The notes beneath the pieces are model-generated. The model did no database searches. It was not told the DNA's origin and saw only the letters and a program-made list of their open reading frames with translations. Source: Isoetes taiwanensis (Eukaryota > Streptophyta > Lycopodiopsida > Isoetales > Isoetaceae). Taken from it: a DNA stretch of 64,000 nucleotides. Below, in pieces: positions 22,830 to 34,998 of the stretch (positions within the stretch are counted from its first letter, which is position 1; every line of letters begins with the position of its first letter). The translations under genes were made by a program, and so were the position numbers. The DNA lies in NCBI GenBank assembly GCA_021234155.1, contig JAJEKV010000004.1:7380109-7444108 (forward strand), read 5' to 3'.

Positions 22830-25800
22830 ATGCCAGCGACGAGTCCTCGGAGCTGGAGCTAGAACTGGAGTACTCAATCTTAGCTTATCCTGGTAACGTC
22901 GATGAAACTCCGCAACTTTATCAGGAGCATTAGTCAGATTCACAGTAGGCTCCCAGGTTCTATCACTTGATGACTAACCTTCCCAATCGACCAAATAATA
23001 AAGACGACATCGTAGAAACTTGGAGTCCAAAATTTCTTGAACTTCAAATTCCTCATGATTATCCATCTCGACTGGTGGTGGAGGTGGAGGTACTCAATCT
23101 AGAAATGGATTCGCCATATAGGGTTCCAACAAAGACACAGAGAACACCGGGTGAAGTCGAACTGATGGCAGAAGCTCAAGACAGAAAGTAGCATTACCAA
23201 CTCGTTCAATGATTCGATAGGGACCTAAGCGCCGGCAGTCGAGCTTGTTACAAGGGCGAGCTGTCGGCAAATCTCGACGCAAGAGCCAAACAAGATCACC
23301 AACTGCGAAATGAGGAGCATCTTGATGGTGCTGATCTGCATGATAATGATAACATGCTTGGGCCTGGAGGAGATGGTGCTGAAGATTGTCCTGGAGCTTG
23401 CGAAGTTTCTCGAGCCTGTCCTCGGCACTGGGATTGACTGAGTCATATCCAGGAGCAATGAAAGACTACTGGGGATGCATGCCGAAATTAATAAAGAATA
23501 GAGTCTGGCCTGTAGAAGCATGGACAGAATTATTGTAAGCAAATTCTGCCAGGGGTAGCCAATCAACCCAGTCATCCTGCTGATAATTGATGAAACATCG
23601 CAAATACTGCTCAAGTATTTGATTAGTGCACTCTACCTGCCCATTGGTCTCTGGGTGATGTCCGGAAGAGAGCGAACATTCCACATGCAAGAGTTGCAAA
23701 AGGCGCTTCCAAAAGTTGGCAATAAACTGGGGCCGCGGTCACTGACAATGTTATCTGGTAAGCCATGGAGTCAAACCACCTCCGAAGCAAGAGAACCGTC
23801 GTGGCTTCACTGGAGATAGAAGTGCTGCAAGGAATGAAATGCGCCATCTTGGAAAAACGGTCAACAACAACAAGGATGGCGTCATGGCCCTGGGAGGATG
23901 GAAGCTCAACAATAAAATCCACCGAAATACTCTTCCAAGGACCGACTGGAACTGGTAAAGGCTGAAGTAGGCCATGTGGACGGTGCTTGGGAGCTTTTGC
24001 ACGCAACAAATATCACATGAGCGTACAAAAGTCTCAATAGTGCGGCGGAGACCTGGCCACCAACAATCTCGAGCAATAAGTTCCAGAGTCTTGGCAATGC
24101 CAAAATGTCCGGCGAGAGGAGAATCATGACAAGACTGCAGAACTTGAAGTCGAGGGGCAACATCCGGCATATACAGAAGTCCATCACAAAAAAAGTCCAT
24201 CTCGAATCTCAAAATGATCATAGTCCGACCTCATTTGCTGGGAAGATGATGTTGAGTCAAGATGTGATATTACATCCTGCGCCAATGGATCAGAAGGAAG
24301 AGATGGTCGAGCAGACTCCAACAATGATGTATCATGAGGCCTCTCGAATAAAGCGGTGGCTATAAGCTGTAAACGACCAGGTCCTAGAATAACCTGTGAT
24401 TGTTGATCAAATGCTGGCCCCCCCGCCTTACGTTCGAAATAAGATCTGTGAGAAAGAGCATCTAATTTCCCTTTAAGCGTGCCAGGCCAAAATTTGATGA
24501 TGAAATCAAAGCGGGATAGCACCTGTATATGCCATCGAGCCTGACGACGATTAAGAACTCGAACAGACTGAAAATATTCCAGATTGCAATGGTCCGAATA
24601 CACAGTTACCTTATGAGAAGAACCTTCAAGAAATCGTCGCCACTCCCGCAAAGAGTCAACAATCGCCAAAAGTTGCTTATCGAAAATAGGATGATTGATC
24701 TCTGCAGCCTGGAACTTTCGAGAATGATAGGCAACTGGGTACAACTCATGATCATCCCCCTCTTGCGAAAAGATGCTGCCAAGAGCAAAATCTGATGCAT
24801 TAGCTTCGAGAATATAGGGACGGGCAGGATCTCAGTGTGCAAGAACAGGTGCTGCTATAAAAGCATGTTTCAGAGTGATGAATGTTGATTCTGCTTCAAT
24901 TATCCACTCAAAGGGAACATCCTTCCTGATGAGACGTGTCAAAGGCAAGACGATCTCCGAATAATCCTTGATGAAGCGGCGATAAAAATTGGCAAACCCC
25001 AAGAAGCACTGTACATCTTTAACTGAGGAAGATGTTTTCCAATCAAGAACTGTGCTAATCTTCTCTAGATCCATAGAAACACCCTGAGATGTGATGCGAT
25101 AGCCAAGAAGCTCGACATTGTCTCGCTCGAACTGACGCTTCTCCAACTTGGCATAAAGCCCATGTTCCCATAGCTTCTGAAGGACCTTCCTGACATGTTC
25201 TTCATGCTCCTCCAAAGTCTTCGAATAAACTAGAATATCATCTAGATAGATGATAACAAAAAGATCAAAAAACTTCCAAAAAACATCGTTAGGCATGTGC
25301 TGAAAGACCGCCGGAGGATTGGTAAGGCCGAAAGGCATAATGCTATACTCAAAATGACCATACCGAGTTCGAAATGCTATCTTCTACTCATCACCTTTCC
25401 CTGATCTGGATAATATTATAGGCACCTCGAAGATCGATTTTCATAAAGTATTGTGCACCTTGTAGCTGCTCAAGTAACTCTGGAATCAGAGGGAGAGGAT
25501 ATCAATTATGCACAATGATCTTGTTGAGGCCATGATAATCCACAACCAGCTGCAAAGAACCATCCTTCTTGGAAACAAAGAAGATGGCAGCTTCTGCGGG
25601 TGACTAAGAATGTCGGATAAACCCAGTTTGCAAGATTCTCCTCGATATAGGTCCGCAAAGTCTCCAATTCTGTCGGCGATAAGCCATAGATAGGGCCAAA
25701 TGGCAGGGTTGTCCCTGGTTGAAGATCAATGGGGCAGTCATAGGGACGATGCTCCAGAAGCTTACTAGCTTTGACCTTATAAAAAATATCGCTAAAATCC

Positions 25801-26640
25801 TTGTACTTATCAGGAAGGACAGGAGCAGACGTTTCTGAAGCAGAGCTAGTCAAAGGATGGACTTGGATTGCAAATGCTGAACTGGGATCTTGCCTACCAG
25901 ATCTGATAAACTTGTGAAGAGAGATCTTCGAGATACAGAGCTGAGGGCGTGAAGAAGCCTCAACAGAAGCAGGAGTAAGAACAGGAGCGAGAGTAAGAAC
26001 AAGAGCAGAAGTAGGAGCAACTGGAATAGGAACTAGAGCAGGAACTGGAACTAGAAGTGGAGCTGGGACATCATAGAACATGGTCATAATCTGAGACATG
26101 AACTGGAGTAGAGACAAGAGCCAAATCAGGACGTGGAGCAGAAACAAGAATAGCAATGACATAATTAGGGACCCACGGTACTGTATGGACTGAAGTAGAT
26201 ATTGGTGCAGAGGCCTAAACTGCAGATGAACTAGAACTAGAGCTCAAACCAGCAAACCGAAAGGATCTAGTACACCAATCAATCTGTGGGTTATGTAGCT
26301 CGAGCCAGGGCAGACCCAAGACTACTGGCGCATGTGGGCTAGCGATGAGATTGAAGGAAATGCTACAGGAAGCTCCCTCGAACAAAACATGAAGAGGCGC
26401 AGTACATTCTGTGACTGCGCTTGAAGCGATCTCACTCCCATCAATCACATTAACAAAGCTAGGATGCTCGATTCTGCTTCTAGGAACAACGTGCTTAGTA
26501 GCAAACATACTATCCATGAAGCAGGCATTTGCACCACAATCAAACAGCATCTTTATCCTCCCAACCTCTGACTCCAATAAAATAGAGATAAAAAATTCTT
26601 TACTGACCTTGTCTGAAGGAATACAATCTTCGTCACATGT
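22830..26640 (-). pseudogene. Element C pol: protease, RT, RNase H, integrase, chromodomain (frameshifted)
   Basis: Minus-strand chromovirus polyprotein, better preserved than B. Protease (about 26215-26640) has the DCGA motif where active retropepsins have DS/TGA, and the VLGLPWL block. A Pro/Val/Ala-rich linker lies at about 25960-26110. RT (about 24860-25700) keeps YLDD at 25237-25248 and the LLGYRIT and [12 protein letters not shown] blocks. RNase H (about 24184-24842) has YSDH and the terminal DALS block. Integrase has the HHCC finger (about 24000-24221), VDF and VVVDRFSKM of the core, and a catalytic-Glu region reading TNGQVECTN (about 23620). The C-terminal domain lies at 23094-23282. 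The chromodomain (about 22850-23065) is recognisable, with an in-frame TAG after WEG. Several frameshifts and stops make it non-autonomous. Confidence 0.88.
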
Positions 26641-27639
26641 GGGAGGAGTTGAAGGAATGTCAGGCAACTGTCCAGAGACTCCTACTACTCGTACGGGGCT
26701 CGAACGGTTTGATCGCTTAATAGGACATCCACAAGCAATATGGCCACTCCCTCCATAATAGAGGCAGAGATTAGCCTCTCTTCGGCGTTGCTTCTCAGCT
26801 GCAGACAAGGGCCCTCGAACCACACCATCAATTTGTATAGGCACTAGGCCAACTGATTTCGGGGACGTGGGCAGTGCAAAAACTGTTGTGATAGCTGGAG
26901 CTTGGGGAAGTAAAGAAACATGCTGATTTCGTTTTTCTTGCCTATGCTAAAAAATACGGTTATCACAATGAACCGAGTACTTATAGCTTCATCCAAGGTT
27001 CTGGGGTCCTCCATAGTCAGCAACATATCCTTTATATCCTCGCAGAGCCCTCTTCGAAAACAGTGCCGAGGAGCCGCATCTTTCCATGCTGTGTCTATGG
27101 CAATCTGTCGAAACTCAGAAGCATAAACTGAAGCTGGACGAGAACCTTGCCTGAGGTTGCCAAGCTTGATTATTGTAGTGCGTTGCCGATCAGTGTCTCC
27201 AAAACATGCCTCAAGTTCAGCAATTAATAAAGCAAAATGTTGCAACTCGGGAGCCCCTTTCTCCAGTAGGGAGGCAAACCAACTCAAGGCTGACCCAGAA
27301 AGAACAGAGCCAACTAGTCTGACCTGTTCCTGATCTATAGGATATTTGTGAGGGTGGAGCCGAATAACAAGCCGAATCTGATTTAAAAAACCTCGGAGCT
27401 TGGTTCTAGTGCCATCAAATTTTTCTGGCAGGCTGATCTTAGGTTTCGAGGACCTCCTCCCATAGTCAGAGTCTAGAAGCTCCTTATTATCCAACTGCAA
27501 CTACTGGCATACTTGAAAGTTGCTGGACCTACTGTAATAAGGATGAAACCTCCTCCATAGAGACAGGAATCACCCAACATGGGTAAAGAATCCTTAGGAA
27601 CAGAGAAGGCAAGAACCAGTAAGGGATCCCAGTTCAAAC
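26641..27639 (-). pseudogene. Element C gag with altered zinc knuckle
   Basis: Plant chromovirus Gag. A long clean frame (26844-27500) carries KPKISLPEKFDGTRTK, LSGSALSWFASLLEKG and MLLTMEDPRTLDEAIS; a frameshift near 26980 then separates it from the knuckle frame. The knuckle at 26725-26766 reads CLYYGGSGHIACGC, with Tyr in place of the second Cys of the usual CX2CX4HX4C. Upstream of the gag frame is a region adjoining the 5' LTR; the bases next to the LTR do not match an initiator-Met primer site, so the primer tRNA is unresolved. Confidence 0.85.
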
Positions 27640-28148
27640 TGTCATGAATCTACGCGAGAACAAGGAAAATACGTGGGAATACGCAAGAAATACGAAAGAA
27701 ATATGCCAAGATTGGCAAAGAATCTGATATATGAACAGAAATCAAGAGTACAATGGCTCAAAGGCAAGCAGGAACACGAGACAGATGCTTAAAGGGTTCA
27801 AGACTGCCGTTGAACTGAAATGGTTCGACAAGAAGGAGGTGCCTGCATATATATTTAGGCCAACGGTCAGGATCGCGCCACTCCAATGGATGAGATCACG
27901 CCAAGTGTCGTGCATGCATGTAGGTTCTAGAATGTTCTAGAACCTCCTGGGAATAGCCCTGTATATGAAGAAGATGTGAGGGAATGTCTTCAATAAGTAT
28001 TGGTAGCGCACTTGGCAAAGGTGATTGACTCCCAACTAGAAGGTTGTGAGTTCAAAGTTTGCTTTGTGCAACTACCCTTTTGCATTCGTGTGATGACCAT
28101 ATACGAATATAATGCTCGTATGATAAGAATACTCGTATGGTCATCACA
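27640..28148 (-). mobile_element. Element C 5' LTR
   Basis: 509 bp, beginning TGTCATGAATC and ending GGTCATCACA on the plus strand, followed by the exact target duplication AAGTG (28149-28153). It has about 40 bp not in the 3' LTR, around a TTCTAGAATGTTCTAGAA dyad at about 27924. It contains the tRNA-like segment at about 28000-28070. Confidence 0.9.
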
Positions 28149-28866
28149 AAGTGTATATAAAGAAGGGGCATAGGATAATATAATATTGATATTTATATAA
28201 GGGGTCGAGGCACTGTCATTGGGATGATTATTAGTTTGGATCAAGCGTGAGGAAAAGGCCATAGATAATATCCCATGTAATAAGTCATGTATTATAATCA
28301 AAGGCAAGGAGATATTTTTATATAAACGGCAATTGCCTGCTAAAAAAGGCTAAAGTCGTGGAGAGATCTATAAATAGAACCTAAATTTCGGTTAGAGATA
28401 CCTCCACATTAGAGCTCCGATTGAGGCGACTTTTACATCCTTGGAACTGGCTCGGCGTTTAGTTTTCGAATTAGAATGGCACATCTCGTAGTCATCCGTA
28501 TGAGGGAGTAATGACCAAAAACGTGACAAGGGGTCACCAATTTCTGCTACAACGACATTACAGACTTGCAATTACTTTCTGATCTGTGGCTTCGTGGAAT
28601 AGCAAGATTAGTCTGGAGGTCCAATAAGCCAGATGCCAGAGCTTTGTATTTGCCATAGGACTTGTGTGTTGTCATAACTCAGTGGATCCGGTTGGGTGGT
28701 TAATTGTGCTCCTATATTCGTTGTATCTGGAAGACTATCTCTTTCTTGATCTTGTTCATCAGTGGTGATGATGTTGTGATGTTGTGAATTCAAGTTGATC
28801 TTATTTATCTACTGAAATATTATTTCAAGATCATATAAGCATCCCAGAAAGTCAAGAATCATATCA
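28149..28866 (+). mobile_element. R element LTR copy R4, right part
   Basis: Begins with the right AAGTG target duplication of C and continues the R LTR to GAATCATATCA. It is followed by CATTC (28867-28871), pairing with CATTT left of the LTR at 22234-22238. Together with the left part the LTR is about 828 bp. A solo LTR, paralogous to R3. Confidence 0.8.
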
Positions 28867-29055
28867 CATTCTTTCCCTCGTTGGGATTGATTGTCCTTGA
28901 TCAAGAAATTACTGGTAAAATAACATGACCAAGTTCATGATTACAACCCTAGTTAAGTCCACAACTAGAGACACTCAAGTCCAGCCCTTAAGGCTAATTT
29001 TTTTTATAAAAATGATATAATTACCAAAAACAACTATTATGCTGCATCCATAATA

Positions 29056-29530
29056 CCTGTCTCAAAATGTTCTTTATAATAGGCTTAACAATAATCTGAA
29101 TCAAAATGCATCACAATTCCTTGAGAATCAAAGTTTTTGGCTAGGCAGAAAGGAAAAGAATAAAGAAAATTCAAAATTTCAAGGTCTGATTATGGTTTAT
29201 TGGAAGGAAAGATTCGGGAGAAGAAAAGATTATCTACAACTATTGCACGTTATTCTCTTGTTCATGGTCTTGCGCCTCGTGCCCAAACCAGAATAGTGAT
29301 GGCTTATAATTGCTCTCCTATTGAGCTAGTGGTCAGGGATCATATTTGGGTCCAATATCTCCAAATTACTTCATATCCATAGGCTTCTCTTGTGGGGCAA
29401 ATGCATTGTGCTTGAGGTTCTAGTTCTGATGGCAAATGCTTGCGCTTCTACTGCAAGACGAAGTTTTGTTTTCATGTACATTGCTTTTGATTAATAAACT
29501 TTTTGTCCCTCAAAAAAGAAAAAAAAATGA
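29056..29530 (+). mobile_element. LINE 3' end fragment (unit 2)
   Basis: Contains a short open frame (29200-29382), then the phrase TTTTTGTCCCTCAAAAAAG and an A-rich tail, matching the 3'-end style of the LINEs elsewhere in this window (for example the reverse complement at about 35020-35060). No RT is present; it is a 5'-truncated copy. A T run and a G run follow at 29530-29570. Confidence 0.5.
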
Positions 29531-29787
29531 TTTTTTTTTTTTTTTTTTTTGGGGGGGGAGGAGGAGGGAGGAGGGACTACTGCACTTTAATCAAAATATC
29601 AACTTTAGTTAACCGAGCATAGTACACAAATGTTATCAGAAACCCCAAAAGCAATTACCAAACAATTATTTGATGTAGCTAAACATATAGTTCCGGCTTG
29701 AACATCCTTCATAAATAAGAGTTGCCCATTCCTTGTATCCATTACATGGATTGCACTTATCAAGGTATCAGATTCTAATTAACTAAG

Positions 29788-30841
29788 CATTCTAGAATGG
29801 GACTCGCAAGAAACCAACAAACCGCCCGATAGATAGGCTTCTCATTCATCTTAGCAGATTTTCTACAATGGTGGACAGTGGGTAGCCGCACACATGCGAA
29901 CTACCACGAAAAATAAAGGGAAAATCCAATTATATCATTTGGACCCCAAAACAAATACAATGCTAATAGATGAGTGGCTGATGTACCTGCCGAAAGCTTA
30001 TCACCGAGATTAAAAAACCCCGCCCTTTCGGGTTTTCGAGGAAAAACCCTAGTGATAAGCCTTCGGCAAGGGGCTTAGACAAACGTAAGGCATAGAATCG
30101 CTCCCAAAAACCCCTGCATGGAGAAGTCGAAACGGATGCCGCTCGCCAACCTGTACCTGCACATCACCAACACAACAAACGAGAAACATACCAGAGAATA
30201 GCATCACCCATCGGGTGGAAAAAAAGCATCACCCAACGGGTGGAAAAACATGATAAACAGAACTTGTACAAAATATAATAAACAAAGAAGGGGGGGAGGG
30301 TGGGTTCAAAGAGAATAAGGTACTGCTGAGAGAAGAGGAAGCGCCGATGAGACGTGGATGCAGAAACGCGCCTGAAATAGCGAACTCCCAACCAAAAACG
30401 GGCATGCGCCGCCCGCATGCATGCATGACATGCATGCTCGTCCCATTCTAGAATGGCGATCCGATGTCTCGGATCGATGCGATTCTAGAATGGGACTCGC
30501 AAGAAACCAACAAACCGCCCGACTACCAGAGAACTTCCTTACAAACTAGGATCGAGGACGAAGGTCACAGGACGAGGCCAAAGGCCGGTAAAGGATAGCA
30601 AGAAAGATACGCCAAATTGGCTAAACCAGGCAGAAAGACGCCCCTCCCCTGACTGGAAACAATTCAAAGAGAATAAGGTACTGCTGAGAGAAGAGGAAGC
30701 GCCGATGAGACGTGGATGCAGAAACGCGCCTGAAATAGCGAACTCCCAACCAAAAACGGGCATGCGCCGCCCGCATGCATGCATGACATGCATGCTCGTC
30801 CCATTCTAGAATGGCAATCCGATGTCTCGGATCGATGCGAT
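29788..30841 (+). mobile_element. Inverted-repeat element, two head-to-tail copies, present only in unit 2
   Basis: Copy 1 spans 29789-30454 and copy 2 30482-30812. Each begins ATTCTAGAATGGGAC and ends with its reverse complement GTCCCATTCTAGAAT, followed by a hairpin tail around TCCGATGTCTCGGA and GATCGATGCGA. The last about 175 bp of the two copies are nearly identical, and so are the first about 40 bp; the middles differ. Unit 1 has the uninterrupted site (ACCGAGCATAGTACA, about 20690). No transposase frame is visible, so this is a non-autonomous, MITE-like element of unknown superfamily. Confidence 0.65.
29988..30068 (+). repeat. 81-bp inverted repeat within the inverted-repeat element
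   Basis: Arms 29988-30004 and 30052-30068 are complementary at 16 of 17 positions (TGCCGAAAGCTTATCAC against GTGATAAGCCTTCGGCA). A second, inner dyad lies around AAAACCC and GGGTTTT. It could be a small nested element or a structural part of the host element. Confidence 0.7.
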
Positions 30842-30928
30842 AGTACAAATTTTTTGTCAAAAACCCCAGAATTGATTTAACAATTACTTGCGGAGCTAAA
30901 AGATATGGTTTTGACTTGATCAACATCC

Positions 30929-31270
30929 ATGAATAAGACTTACCCATCTCTTAGATTCATTACTACTGTCAGTGCCCTTCGTTTGATATTTGGATTATGG
31001 ACGATTTCTGTAGTTTTGCATCCTATTATTTGGATATATGTTACTTGGTTTTTGGTGATATGGCCTTGGCCAATGGCTATAATGAGTGGAATTAGTGCTT
31101 ACAGAGCATATCATAAGAAAGCTAACCAATATGAGTAGTTTTGTGTTCTATTGACTGCATTGACATGGCTTATTTTGGTTTCTCTTCGACATCATCAAGA
31201 ATATGCAGATGGTTATCCTTTAGTTTTGTACTTAACTACTTTTCCTCCTTATCAGTCCCTGGCTGCATAA
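30929..31270 (+). pseudogene. Hydrophobic open frame, unit 2 copy, one in-frame stop
   Basis: A single frame runs from ATG at 30929 to TAA at 31268-31270, interrupted only by TAG at 31136-31138. The product, about 113 residues, is strongly hydrophobic: LHPIIWIYVTWFLVIWPWP near residue 30, a basic YRAYHKK segment, then VLLTALTWLILVSL and a tail ending YQSLAA. Two or three membrane segments are predicted by eye. The family is not recognised. A diverged relative lies at the same position in unit 1 (20855-21115). It may be a relic of a captured gene exon or of a repeat; function not claimed. Confidence 0.4.
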
Positions 31271-31602
31271 GGAAATGTATTTATCATTGGTCCCAAGTCT
31301 AGACGAAAAGGATTGGGTAACTCCATCTTGGCCAGCAAAGGCACTATAGTTGTGTCAAAATAAAGGCACAATTTTAATAATCAAAAGGAAAATTAACCTT
31401 AAAAATAATAAAGGAAATTCCAAGTATAATATCTCAAAGTTACCATGGGGTTACAGAACAATAGCTTTCTAGGGCTTTATAAACTATATTATCCAGTAAA
31501 GGTCAAATCCAATACATGACAAAGATAGTCAAAAGAAATTAATAAGCTTCGAGGTTCTATGAGATGTCGATTAGGGCACATCAAGCTTTTTAGGTTTTGA
31601 AC

Positions 31603-31789
<187 letters not shown>

Positions 31790-32214
31790 TTTTAACATTC
31801 ACGGAGATATTTTCACACTCTTTTTTCTATCTCTGGCTGTAATGGACATGATCTAGCCATGGGAGAGGGCAGCATGTAAGTTCACTACTGGTAATGTAAG
31901 GTAGAGCTAAATCCAGACTTATTGAAAGGTTTTTAGAAGTTGTGGTATTCAGATATTGGCTATGGCAGAGCATTAAGGAGATATGCTATTGCTGAATCAC
32001 GATTCTGGCAGATTTTGCAAACTAGAAGATCCTTCTTTGATTGATTCTTCATTCAGTAACTCTTCATTGCTGCCTTCAATATATCAAATATGACAACTTG
32101 GATTTGTATTAATTAGTCATTGTTACAGGTCCACTTGCTCATACTTCATCATATTATCACCTGCACATACTTGCTGGCCTATTTCTTCATGAAAACCTTT
32201 GCTTCATTGTCATT

Positions 32215-33685
32215 TTATCTCACCCTTATCATGTTGGATAAACCATGTTTCAGATTTACAAGGAAATTGGTTGAGAGGAACAACCAATTATTTTCTTTTG
32301 GGCATCATGTTGCCGGGGTTTGGTGACATCTAAAGCATTCACAATGTGCAGGAACATTCATTGTTAAATCACAATTTTTGTTGCAGCACATCCACAAGAT
32401 ATGAGAAAGATAGATCATTAATTGCAGTTTTGATCACTTGAGCAGTTTTTACAAGATAAAGTTCCCCTCTCTTGATCTTTCAGCAGTTAATGAAACTTTG
32501 AGTTTTAGGCTTTATATGTACTTGGTCCCCTTTTTGCTACAGGACTGTGGGATAAATGGAGCTTCAAGAAAATTTTCGACTTCATGCCAAGAAAAAGTCC
32601 CAAACAAAAAATTTGACATTTCTTTTAGAGTGGTTCACGAAGTAGGAACCCTTATCAACATAATGACTACAAATTTCAACTGATTTTACATTTTTTTTTT
32701 TTTTTTTTTTTGTTCTGAGATCAAATTATAAGAAGAAAAATCCAAATTTGCAAAATTCGGAGACCACAAGCACATTCAGACCGTATTTTTTACATCTTTT
32801 GTGATCAAGAATGACTTCGTGCATCACCTTGTGATCTCTCACTATCTTGAAAATAACCTTTTGGCAATCGAGTCCTTACCATTTTGAAGATTGTCCACTA
32901 AAAATGTTGAAGACGATGAAAATCTCAAAGTTTTTCTTGATGTGCAGTGTTGTGAGCACTATTTTCGACTTATATTGCCTTCTTATTGAAGGATAATGAT
33001 GACTCGTGATGTTGATTCCTCTTGACTTTCCATTTTCAACAAAGGTTGCTCTGTTTTACAGAATGTCTTTATAAAAAATCTATTTTTTTAGAAAAGTATC
33101 TTTTTAGACTTTTCTAATCTATTTTTTTTTTAGAAAAAAAGTCTTGAATGCCCCTCCCCTCGAAGTAATTTTGAGCATGTTCACAGTTTACAAAATTTAA
33201 AAAGGTATCCAAAATCTCAAGATCCATATTCAAAACCCTTGTTCTTGAGAAAGCAGTCTATTTTCTCAAAGAACTCGTGCAAATCCGAAAATACACTAAA
33301 AAATAAATTGTCCCTCTTATCTGCAAGTTTTTGAAAAACATTCTAGTTGATCAAAATCCAGAAAAAATCATCCATCTCTATTTTCTGATCACTGTTACAT
33401 AGTTGACTACTCATTGACTTGTTTTGCCTGACTTTGATCCTATTTTTGACCCGCCAAATCTACTCCAACTTGCCTGAGAATTTGTCCAGTCTTTTGCACC
33501 ACTTTTCTTTGCACATCCCTAAAATATTTACTCAAAGATTCCATCTCTAGCTCCCATTGTCGTAGTTTGAGCATTATCCTATCATTTTTCTCCAAGAAAA
33601 AGCAGTTTGTGTCAATGTCTCTATCTTGGATTGATCACCCTAAGTGATTTGGAGGTCCTGATCACACATGTGATAGGTTCCCTTC
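32215..33685. other. Unassigned AT-rich sequence
   Basis: No gene recognised. Contains a T run of about 22 bases at 32690-32712. Some of the stretch 33440-33685 may belong to the degenerate retroelement whose RNase H lies just to the right, but I cannot show it. Confidence 0.5.
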
Positions 33686-33689
33686 AATG

Positions 33690-34000
33690 AGGTTGGCTTG
33701 GAAGCCAGGAGTCCAGTCAAGAAAGGGCATCGACCACAGCATTGAGCTTGCTTGATTTATATTTTAGACTATCTGCATTGCGTCATGTTGAGCAATGCTT
33801 GAGTTAGAAACTATTTCAATCCCTTATGATCCGTATAAATGCAGAATGGAGTGTTCAAGGCATAATGTTTTGAATGCTCAAAGTTCCTTCGCGTGCTGGA
33901 ATACCTAGATTCTTATCTGTTGAAGTTCTTTGAGTCATTATGACTGGCATCTTGCATCAAGACTTCTCCCATTCCATAATAAACTAGGGGACAAGACCCC
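33690..34000 (-). pseudogene. Degenerate Ty3/gypsy RNase H
   Basis: Read on the minus strand, the segments follow RNase H order: MGEVLMQD (the GxVLMQ block), a later short block ending in the catalytic-region motif FCIYTDHKGL, then FLTQ and a broken counterpart of the terminal NxVxDALS motif near 33720-33750. Stops and frameshifts interrupt it. No RT or integrase could be recognised on either side. It is a solitary relic of a third Ty3 lineage. Confidence 0.6.
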
Positions 34001-34998
34001 GCTATAGTATATGAAGTAAAATAAAATAAAAGAAGAACAAGAACAAATCCAAGAAATAAATGAGCAAGAAGACAAAGGTACATATAACCAGTCCAAGGAT
34101 CAAAAGGCCACTGATCCCAAATTAAAGCTATTATGTCTCCTCTGCCATTGTCTTTGTTGTCTTGCTTCTTGCATCTTGCTCTTTCCCTCTTTTGCAGAGC
34201 TGAAATGGAGTGAAGTCTTCTTGTCCCTTTTAAGTGACACATAACATGTAGCCGAGAAAGTACGTTTCTAAAGTGCCTTAAAAAAAGCCGCTGGTCGGAC
34301 TGCTCCTACTCTAGTAACAAATATAATGTTGTCAGCTCGTATATGCATGATTTTTGTGAAGAAATGTGTGACCTTTGTTTCTAAGCAATTCCCCCACTCT
34401 GCGGCACCAACAATGTGCAGATTCAAGGCTCATGACGAAATGTCATTTGCGTATATGGCAATCTGTGAATTGTCATCACCTTGGAAATTCCCCTTCTTTA
34501 ATAATGTGCTATTATGTTAAAAAAAAAAAAAAAAAAGGGCTCTCTATCTAAATGGAACCACTTGTGATGGCTAAGTGTTCGAGCAAAGGATACGAACAGG
34601 GTTGTCGTTAAGGCCGAAATTTTGCCGAAAGGCTATTTTTTACTAGTATTAAGTTTTTTTGACACCATGGTTTAGTAGGATCCATTGTATATGGGAAAAA
34701 TAAAATTAGCCAAGTTTTCAACAAAAACTCTCACATCACTTAGATATTCCTCATGTCCTTTATGTGACACAACCATGGTTCACATTATCTTCCGGAATCG
34801 CCTAATAGTCTAGGTTTACTTCATAACCTAACCTACTCACCATATGTTCATCTAGATACATTTGAGACTTTTTAGAGTTGTTTTGAGGATATTGTAATAC
34901 ATTTCATTTCTAAGGATAGAATAGGCTTTATCTACAAGGATAATGCCGTATTCGTTTAGGCAATGGCAAAATGGCATGTAACCATTTTTAGTTCTTCA
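34001..34998. other. Unassigned sequence
   Basis: No gene recognised. An 18-base A run at 34519-34536 ends a roughly 250-bp segment that could be a retroposed transcript, but no body is recognised. Confidence 0.45.

Noticed and set aside
14309-28148. Treating elements B and C as two independent insertions of the same family
   Set aside because: Both sit at the same base of the same R LTR and share long flanks on both sides, so a tandem duplication of one insertion is simpler.
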